DNA of 64,000 nucleotides from Ostrinia nubilalis (Eukaryota; Arthropoda; Insecta; Lepidoptera; Crambidae), in assembly GCF_963855985.1 (NCBI RefSeq), contig NC_087092.1, positions 6,758,001-6,822,000 on the forward strand, written 5' to 3'. Made by a program: the position numbers and the translations under genes. Below, one piece after another: positions 56,596-64,000 of this stretch (position 1 is the first letter of the stretch; each line of letters begins with the position of its first letter). The notes under the pieces were generated by a model that had not been told where the DNA came from, did no database searches, and saw nothing but the letters and a program-made list of their open reading frames with translations.

Positions 56596-57008
56596 GTGGC
56601 ACGTGGTCATGTCGGGTTTGACGCAGACCGTCCTATTGAAACAATCATTCAGTATCCTGTACATTTCATATTATATACAGGATGTACATTTCACATACAG
56701 GGTGTCTTAAAAGGGAGCGAGATGTGAAACATTTATTACCTTTTAGTGTGAGAGTAACACCGAATTATAAAGTTAAAAGTTCTGAGTTTACCTAAACAGA
56801 AAAACTGATTCCATGTTGCTCACATAGCAAAAGGATGTGTATAGCATGTGTATTCACCTTCTTAGTCAAGTTATAGAGAATGAGACTCACTCAATCCAAA
56901 AGTCCCCAGTTCAGCTGGGACACAATTTAATCAGGAAGATAAAGAAGAAGCTTGAATCAACCGTTGTTGGCACGTGGTCATGCCGGGTTTGACGCAGATC
57001 ATCCCATT
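56596..57008 (+). repeat. ~330-bp duplication copy 2 between short repeats
   Basis: The second copy (56628-56960) is bracketed by two ~42-bp direct repeats containing GGCACGTGGTCATG and CGGGTTTGACGCAGA (about 56598-56637 and 56969-57008). The spacing of 370 bp suggests a partial tandem unit or a duplicated junction. An inverted exact 20-mer of the same phrase lies at 57165-57184. Confidence 0.75.
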
Positions 57009-57542
57009 CGCATTTCGTCACGAATTCAAAAATGATCATTCATTTTGTTCGCTTCGTAAAGTTGACACACTCAGATAAAATTGGTTTAACATTTTCAAAC
57101 CTACAAGTTGTACGAGTACTATTGTTTCAATGGTTTGTTAAAAATGGTAGGGTTAAGCGAATGAGACGGTCTGCGTCAAACCCGTCTTGAAGCTCTGGTA
57201 GGGAAAATGCAAAGGCTGTTGAATGGCAAAACTTTATATTTTTTTTTATTTTTAGTTTTTTCTTTGGCGATTTGTAAGCACCTAAGTCTATGCAAATAAA
57301 GAAATTATTGACTTTGACTGCGGACCTTGAAGCATATGAAACGTAGCAATACACATAATATTTTACTTGAAATAATCCACAGTAACTAACTCGACTCTAC
57401 ATTAATATAAATAAGAGAAAAAGTAAAAAAGAGAAAAAAGTTTTGAACTTTAGACCTTCACCTCTAAAATTAAAAATAACTTATCACTAAGCGCTGTTAA
57501 AAATCGCGTAGGCAATCGAAACATCTCATATTTATGAAGTCA
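57009..57542. other. Non-coding DNA with inverted 20-mer
   Basis: GACGGTCTGCGTCAAACCCG at 57165-57184 is the exact reverse complement of 56613-56632. Nothing else is recognised. Confidence 0.5.
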
Positions 57543-57600
57543 TTGGGGGAGGCCTATATTCAGCAGTGGACATCCTGTGGCTAAATGATGATGATGATGA
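57543..57600 (+). mobile_element. RTE-family 3' end with ATG tail
   Basis: The last 13 codons of an RTE-type frame (LGEAYIQQWTSCG) end at TAA 57582-57584, followed by (ATG)n to 57600. It is a different family from the GAAC-tailed copies (WTSCG rather than WTSFG). The same family as the fragment at 44158. A target duplication is not certain. Confidence 0.8.
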
Positions 57601-59484
57601 ATCAAAAAGTCAGAAGATATGTAAAGAAAGATATCTTGGTAATACAGACATCAAAAATTCGTGACACACAAAGTAGTCAAAAAGTTGACAATATAAACTT
57701 AGTCCAATTATTTGTCTACATGTTGTGAACTTTTTGGCTTCTTTGGGTGTAACGAACTATTTGACGCTGACTGTACTAAAAGAACCGAACACATGATCCG
57801 AAAGAATATAAACGTTACCAAACCATACACTTTTATCAAACATAGAGTTCGAAAACCTGCCAAATATTTTACGATTCGTGAGCGATCTCAAATTAAGTGT
57901 AAATGAGTCCGACAAATCGCTGACGGCTAGCAATAACTGAACTAGAACGTGTGCACTCCGCCTGACACTAGAAACATGTCACTCACCACGCATGCCACAA
58001 ATAATCACACTGAATCAATCATGCATAGACTTTCATGACCTATACAACTAGATGGTATGTCCACGCAACGAATAGAGGTCGTTCCTCGTTCGTTCTTCCA
58101 TTTCACATGAATCAGTCGTTAACCTCACCGATTAGAATCGCGTTTGTTTAAGACAAATCGTCATCGAGACATTATCGTTAGTTTAACATACGTCATTTGT
58201 TTTTCAGTGGCATGATCGTTGTTTGAATAAATAACATCTTGATTGGAAAATTTAATTTCTGGATTTTTTTTTATTTTACTAATCGGTGACTTCAAATTTC
58301 AAAGGTTGATACAAAAATACCTTCATTTTATTTAGCAAAGTTTAGTCTTAAAATGTTTTACCGGCGCTGTGAAAAATCTCACTCTCACACCACAGTTTTA
58401 CATTTAATAGTCGGAAAATGTGTTGGAAATTCATAATATTTTTAATATTTCTTATTTTAAATTATTAGATTTATGAACATGTAAAGGAATGCATTTTATT
58501 ACCAGTAAACTGGCTAAAGGTAGGTGTAGTAAAACTTGTGATGCGCACTACGCTGCAGCAGTACGTCATAAATGTCAAGTTGATACGCGCGTGCGCAGTT
58601 TCAATAGCAGTTGTTAATTATCTAGATTAGTGGAGCCGCGACAGCAGAACCGGGTGCGCCGATTGATGTATGTAGTGTATAACTGCGTTCACATTTAATT
58701 TTGCTGTTTGTTTCAACGTGCAGTCAACACAACAGACTTTACAATTTATCTAAATTTTTGTAGCAGAGTGTTTATTACCACTACATACGATGCCACTGGC
58801 CACACTATAATCATGTACTACACTTGTGTATACCCTATACATAACAAGAAAATCTGTAAACGATTAGCAAGAAAATCTTAAGATAGAAGAATCAGTTCGA
58901 CTGAAATTACTACCTACTTCAACCCATAAAGAACATTTATGAATATTCAAAGTTACCTTACAGACGACCTGTATTTTACAAGCTTTATATTTTTTACACA
59001 GCAGATAGTATCAGAATAAGAAAAGTTTTTGTTATTTTTAAACAAAAATCTTGCCCTGCCTTAACTCGGTTTTTGCGTTTACGTTCCGTTCAGATTTCCA
59101 TCCATTAATTCATATTTAATAATGTTTCTTCTTCTACAAGCTATAAACCGTTTAACAGATTAATTTTATTGGCAATATCTTATAAACACCGTGGTTGAAC
59201 ACGCGCTGTTTTCATAAGCGTCTCCATAAAATTAGAAAAATTAAACACATCACCCCTGAACAACTAAAGAAGTTGGTGATTAATATTATGTCCCACAAAT
59301 CAAACTTTAATAGGTGTGTTCGCTGACAGTGATTTGCTCAGGGTATTCCCGTCGCAAACTCCCTGGCACTAAGATCGTTTGCTGGTAATCCTGTGATTTA
59401 CAACCGCTTAGAATTAATAACGATACATCTACATATACTGCGTTACAATTAATGGAAGGCAAACATGAGAGGATCAGTCTATGC
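57601..59484. other. Non-coding DNA with one promoter-like block
   Basis: CGAACTATTTGACGCTGACT (57753) repeats a phrase at 52695. About 58540-58660 is GC-rich with an NRF-1-like palindromic site, CGCGCGTGCGCA (58586-58597). Otherwise AT-rich and featureless. Confidence 0.4.
58540..58660. promoter_or_regulatory. Candidate regulatory island
   Basis: A GC-rich block with GATGCGCACTACGC and CGCGCGTGCGCAG, both resembling NRF-1-type half-site pairs, set in AT-rich DNA. No TATA box, initiator or downstream exon can be shown. The promoter reading is inference. Confidence 0.2.
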
Positions 59485-59669
59485 CAGTGCTTCTTAACCT
59501 TTGGTCCACAGACCCCTGAGGGTCTGCAAGGATATGTATGGGGGTCCGCAGCCTTATCTAAAAAAGTCTCGTAGTCGAAATTAATTGCTGTATTTTTTAT
59601 AAAGGGATCCTTAAAATTGTGCTCGACTTCCTAAAGACACCATGGACAAAGAAACGTTAAGAAAGGCTG
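59485..59669. mobile_element. hAT-type MITE with 8-bp target duplication
   Basis: 185 bp. Left end CAGTGCTTCTTAACC, right end read inward CAGCCTTTCTTAACG. Flanked by GTCTATGC (59477-59484) and GTCTATAC (59670-59677), an 8-bp duplication with one difference. The interior GGTCCACAGACCCC and GGGGGTCCGCAG is typical of insect hAT MITEs. No transposase. Confidence 0.87.
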
Positions 59670-59677
59670 GTCTATAC

Positions 59678-60421
59678 GCCTCTTTTGAGAAGTATGTGAA
59701 AACATAGCTTTACGATTTTTACCACGAAATTATAACAGCTTTTGCATACCATTCAAAAAGGCGTTGTACCAAAACATCGTGTACTGGACAATAGAATTTC
59801 GTTTCTAATTACGCTTGGAAATTTTCTAGGAACTTTTCTAACCAAAGATCCTTATCATCACGAAGCGCATAGTAACGACGAAATTGACTTCGAAGAATTA
59901 AACTCGATTATTGCTACCATTTTCCTACCATAATCTTCTTACGTTATTTTTTTCATCAGTAACGTGCTGTTGGGATATTTGTTTTTCTTGCAGCCGTAAA
60001 ACCAAGTATAAAGGTTAGTAAAGTAGCTAACTAAGTATACTATGAAAACTTACGGTTACAATAACCTAGAATGCCTAAATGGAATGCCTCAACCAAATCT
60101 TAGATCAGGTAAAAATTGCTACAGGGTGTTTTAAAATACATTTTCTGAATCATTTAACGTAGATAGACGAATACAACTTACAAAATCTAAGTAAGTAGTT
60201 AAGTACTTCAATATATTCATATTGGCTTACCATAACTATTAATCATACACGATCTATGTAGTTTCAAACACTGAGGTAGGTATACATAATGTATTTAATA
60301 GTAAATGCCTAGACGTAATCGATTACGCAGGTGACGCTAATTAATAATGCTAAATAATTAATACAATCACAATACGGATCGTCACCTCGTTGATGTGGTA
60401 ATAAGGGAAGATATACAGCAT
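59678..60421. other. Non-coding DNA, nothing recognised
   Basis: AT-rich; no supported feature. Confidence 0.5.
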
Positions 60422-60424
60422 TAA

Positions 60425-60568
60425 CGCCCGTAATTACAAACATTACTATGAGGCCTCACAGTGCGCGTGGACGCACAGTGTGACACACGAACCAATCACA
60501 GAGCTCTATTCAACGCTGTGTTCGATTTTCTACTTCACTTAAGCAAGCATCGTTTGTGAATACGGGCG
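60425..60568. mobile_element. TAA-flanked MITE, CGCCCGTA ends
   Basis: 144 bp with ends CGCCCGTAATTACAAAC and, inward from the right, CGCCCGTATTCACAAAC. Flanked by TAA (60422-60424 and 60569-60571). It contains a GC-rich centre (GTGCGCGTGGACGCACAG) absent from the copy at 12.8 kb. PIF/Harbinger-type by inference. Confidence 0.88.
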
Positions 60569-60577
60569 TAAGTGTTA

Positions 60578-60600
60578 GTAGGTGTTAGTTTAACACCTAC
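60578..60600. repeat. 10-bp fold-back, 3-nt loop
   Basis: GTAGGTGTTA, loop GTT, TAACACCTAC, just to the right of the MITE. Short, but the same pattern as the longer fold-backs. Confidence 0.75.
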
Positions 60601-63600
60601 GCGCTACGATGCTAACTACTAAGAGATGGTGTAGAGTAAGTTAAATTAGATCAAAATTAAGGCTTTGCTGTAAACTCCCGTGTTACCTAGCACAAAGTTT
60701 ATAGCGAATAACAATTCCCTTTCTGTGACAAAATATGTTCACACGAAATTGTAGGGAAATAGAAAAGTATTTTAAGAACTCTACTACAGTCATACTCTTC
60801 TATCAGTATTCAGCTGGTTAGTTAGAGAATGTGTTATGGATATGATCAACTCCTTGACCTTTTTAACCTATGGTTAGGATTTGCTCCTGGAAGTGGAATC
60901 TCTATTAGGAGCAGACTCATGTAGACAACACATTAATTTACCAAGAAATGACTTCTCTTCTATCCTGAAAGGATAGTCTTCTCCATTCTATCAGCAGGGG
61001 CTTACAATCAATTTTCTATTCCTCACAAAACCGCTGTTCGATTATCAACGAAAATGTGAAGTGAGAAGGAGTTTTCATCAAGTTTCGCGAACTCTACTTA
61101 CCTACATAAAAAAAAAACAACAAGAAACGTCTTTCTAATCAATGTAAATACTGTGGCATTTCATGTAATAGTTAAAAATTCACGTTAGGCATTAAAATAC
61201 TGTAGTCTGTACTTAAATAACCTTCTCTCATAAAACAATATGCATAAAACATGAGACGAAGATGTCACAGACGTGTCCATGCCTAATATTTGCAATTCGT
61301 AGGTAAAATTATAGGCAAGTTAAGTATATTGCACTCTGAGAATACAAGTTTAGTTAAGTTACTCCAATGTTATTGCAAGGACTGTTTTTTATCTGACTTT
61401 GTAATTTTTTAATGAAGCAGAAAAAAAACCTACATTGTTCTTATTGTACAGCCAGCATCGATTAATTGAAGTGTTTAATTATCTCAATCTCAATATTTTT
61501 TTAAAATTCTAAGTTAATTTTTCATAGATTTTCCTTGGTGTGATAAAAACTCTACAAAAATAAAAATAAATCTTCAATAATTACTTAATAGGAAGTAGGT
61601 AGTATTGGTATTATATTATTATAGATGTATTGGCAAGAATACTATGATCTATGACAATACACTACTATAAAACTGCTACGCTTTTCATATCGTGTATTCT
61701 GTGAGATCGTATAAGGTGTCGTACTTATCGTAAGATTTTAGCAAAAATAGACAAAATCAAACGTTTCGAAAAAGACATTGACTGTACAAGCGCTGCAAAT
61801 GAGTAATTTAAACAAAATCGTGATCTAAACAATGCACTCAAAATACCAAAAACATGCAAACGCTAGTTTTACAAGATCTCTCTTAAACCACCTCGGGCAG
61901 TGAAGAGAGTACACTCATTTATTTCTGCGATCGCGTCTTATCGTGACATCGGGATGTGTCTTGGCCTTCCTCCAAGCACTTTCACTCAAATCATGAACCC
62001 ATTGCATAAAACTGTAATACTGAGTACATTCTTAGTCGTTTTTCGTCAAATATTACGACCCCGCTACTGCCTCTTAAGACTACAATGAAAATAGCAAAAT
62101 CTTGGGACAGTTGCTGTTTCTGGAACAAACTAGAACATCTATATCGACTGTTGGTTAAACTTTCCCGTTTTTCCAACTCGGATTTCCAATGGGATTTAAG
62201 CACTAAGAATAGAAATGTCCAGTGCTCGAATTCGATATGAAAAATCTAACACTATCTTGCACTTGAGAAGTTTTTATTATTTTTGTCTGGTTATTCGTGT
62301 TATCTTATCGTGTCACATGTTTTCTTGGGTTTTAGATTTGTGTAGGTGTGTCTGTATTTCAGTTTATCTATGTAACATCACTGCTACAATTGATTTTTGT
62401 ATCTATTATAAAATATACGATCACGATTACTAACAAAATAATGACATGTTGACTTTTTTAATCTGTCATGTTTTTGCTTGAAAGGAAAAGGTGATAAAAA
62501 TACGCAATTTGATCCTGTTTTGTTTTTCTCAACGGTGGCCAAGTTATAAATGTGTTATATGAGTTTGAGCGTATTTTATATTATGGCAAAGGACGGTAGG
62601 GTTGGCAGAGAGAGGGGCGTGACACAGACGTCTAGGGAGCATCCATTAGATGCCCTCGAAGTCTGAGCAGACTGCCATTAATTGTGGCCGACGCGACTCG
62701 CTGCAAAGTGACGCACGCGGCTCGCCCAGAGATCCTCTTCGAAATGCAGACTTAGACTAAAAGCTGAACTAGAATGTAGTTTTGAGAGGCACTTGAGACC
62801 TCAGCGGTTTTCTGCCTTTGCCATTTGGAATTTGACAATTCAACTACTTTTCGTTCTTTAAATAAGCTAGTAGTATTCGTCATGGCCAATATCTTAATAA
62901 CCCATAATAATAATGTTTCACGTATGATCGTCACTATTGAAAACTAATTTGAATTTACTTCAGGTTTATCGTTTCTTTCTGTATTGAAATCACTATTATT
63001 AGATACGCTGTTTTACACGACAATAACGGTAGCGATCATTTAAGCCTTATTTTATTTTACAATCGCCATGATGGATTTATATTATCTTATCACAATTTGA
63101 ATGAGGTTGTCATTTGTGAAATTTCTATGGAAATACGATGGGAATAAGCCAGACATTGTTGTCAAGATACAAAAACAAATATCAATGAAGTTGGGAAGTG
63201 AAATAACAAATTGGAAGGAGCAATGTGTCGTATTTCTCGAACATCATCTGAATTCATCAATCGTAGCGCGTCTGCGCGTGTTTGTCACGTGTCGAAACAC
63301 ACTGATATTATATTTGTATGGCAATCTGTCAGCGGGACTTTGGCCCACTCTTCGATCAGGAGCTAATAGAATTTAAAGGAATTGTAGAACGGTTTCTGAT
63401 AGCATTAACATTGTTGTTACTTGACGACTTCATTGATAGGTTTTCGTACGTACCTAAGTTTCATATTGATAATCAAATATTTCATTTGGATGCAAACATG
63501 ATAATGATGATACATTTCTGCAACAAAGATGTGTGACTCACCTCTACACCAAATGAATTTGCTCAATACGCTATGAAGAGGACTCTATCAAAATAAAGTA

Positions 63601-63636
63601 TAGCAATACGATACAACTAAACGAAAAATAAATAAT
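60601..63636. other. Non-coding DNA, one GC-rich block
   Basis: About 62580-62750 is GC-rich with a GCCATTAATTGTGG core (homeodomain-like TTAATT) and no open frame. The frames at 61900-62203 and 63101-63536 match nothing with confidence. The rest is AT-rich. Confidence 0.4.
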
Positions 63637-63669
63637 TGAAGTAGCAATGGCCGGCCCATTGCTACTTCA
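63637..63669. repeat. Perfect 14-bp fold-back palindrome, 5-nt loop
   Basis: TGAAGTAGCAATGG (63637-63650), loop CCGGC, inverted copy at 63656-63669. No transposon ends. Confidence 0.87.
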
Positions 63670-64000
63670 TTTTGAACTCATAACCAGCTTGAGTCGAGAC
63701 CGTGGCTTGGCAACGTAGTCTACAATTCATGCACTACAAAAATTGCTAGCAGCAATAGAAAAGGGAGACAAACTAGGGTCAAGCTCTGTAATAGGTCAAT
63801 GAAAAGGTATGTCCAAGTCTGGGATTGTGTTTTCTGTGTAAAGAAATCAGGTCTTCCAAAATAAGTCGTAAATGCAACAAATTGTCCTGAAACTCGCGAA
63901 TTTCCGAGGTTTTCTATTTACCCGTATCACAGTGCGGAATACGTTGGTAACTATAATGATTTCAGCTTCTCGCAGATAATTACCGAAACGTTAAAATAAC
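63670..64000. other. Non-coding DNA, nothing recognised
   Basis: No supported feature up to the window end. Confidence 0.5.

Noticed and set aside
61900..62088. HTH of a pogo/Tigger transposase (YRDIGMCLGLPPSTFTQIM)
   Set aside because: The phrase resembles a CENP-B-type helix-turn-helix, but the sequence before and after does not continue the domain and no TA-flanked ends are seen. It may be chance.

Overview
This looks like nuclear DNA from a moth or butterfly. The base composition is AT-rich and TAGGTA/TACCTA words are common. Most of the recognisable sequence belongs to transposon families typical of Lepidoptera: Helitron/Lep1-like elements carrying GTCY microsatellites, RTE retrotransposon 3' ends with tandem-repeat tails, many small TAA-flanked MITEs, and tRNA-derived SINEs whose false translation reads AGLEPTTFRLPG. 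I see no convincing host protein-coding gene, rRNA or functional tRNA. The window is best read as a gene desert or the inside of one or more very long introns. All protein-like sequence that I can name comes from mobile elements.

Layout. 0-8 kb: AT-rich DNA with two GC-rich islands (about 1.0 and 2.25 kb), three perfect fold-back palindromes, a reverse-strand RTE fragment with an open C-terminal reverse-transcriptase frame (3.26-4.04 kb), a SINE fragment (6.3 kb) and a short RTE 3' end (7.2 kb). 8-15 kb: a hAT MITE, a 53-bp direct repeat, a Tc1/mariner-like MITE, a partial MITE (12.8 kb) and the 3' end of a Jockey/CR1-type LINE with a TAAA tail (14.07-14.9 kb). 15.7-17.3 kb: a Helitron split by a 1.44-kb TAA-flanked element that itself looks composite. 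17.7-31 kb: MITEs, Helitron fragments, a decayed zinc-finger-type transposon-associated pseudogene (25.1-26.0 kb), a MITE cluster at 27.3-28.3 kb and a Lep1-like Helitron at 30 kb. 31-50 kb: mostly unannotated DNA with scattered MITEs and very short RTE insertions. 50-57.6 kb: local repeats, an RTE 3' end with a perfect target-site duplication, a SINE, and a cluster of diverged direct duplications. 57.6-64 kb: a second hAT MITE, a TAA-flanked MITE, a GC-rich island with an NRF-1-like site, and a final fold-back palindrome.

No set of genes works together here. The biology lies in transposon history: nested insertions that can be ordered in time, RTE insertions truncated to only tens of bases but still flanked by target-site duplications, several TAA-target MITE families, and a recurring class of perfect hairpins with short loops that look like template-switch mutations. 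I found no previously undescribed gene system. The most unusual structures are the nested composite element at 15.7-17.3 kb, the ultra-short RTE insertions, the covarying hairpin repeat at 51.5 kb and the duplicated block at 53.3-57.2 kb.
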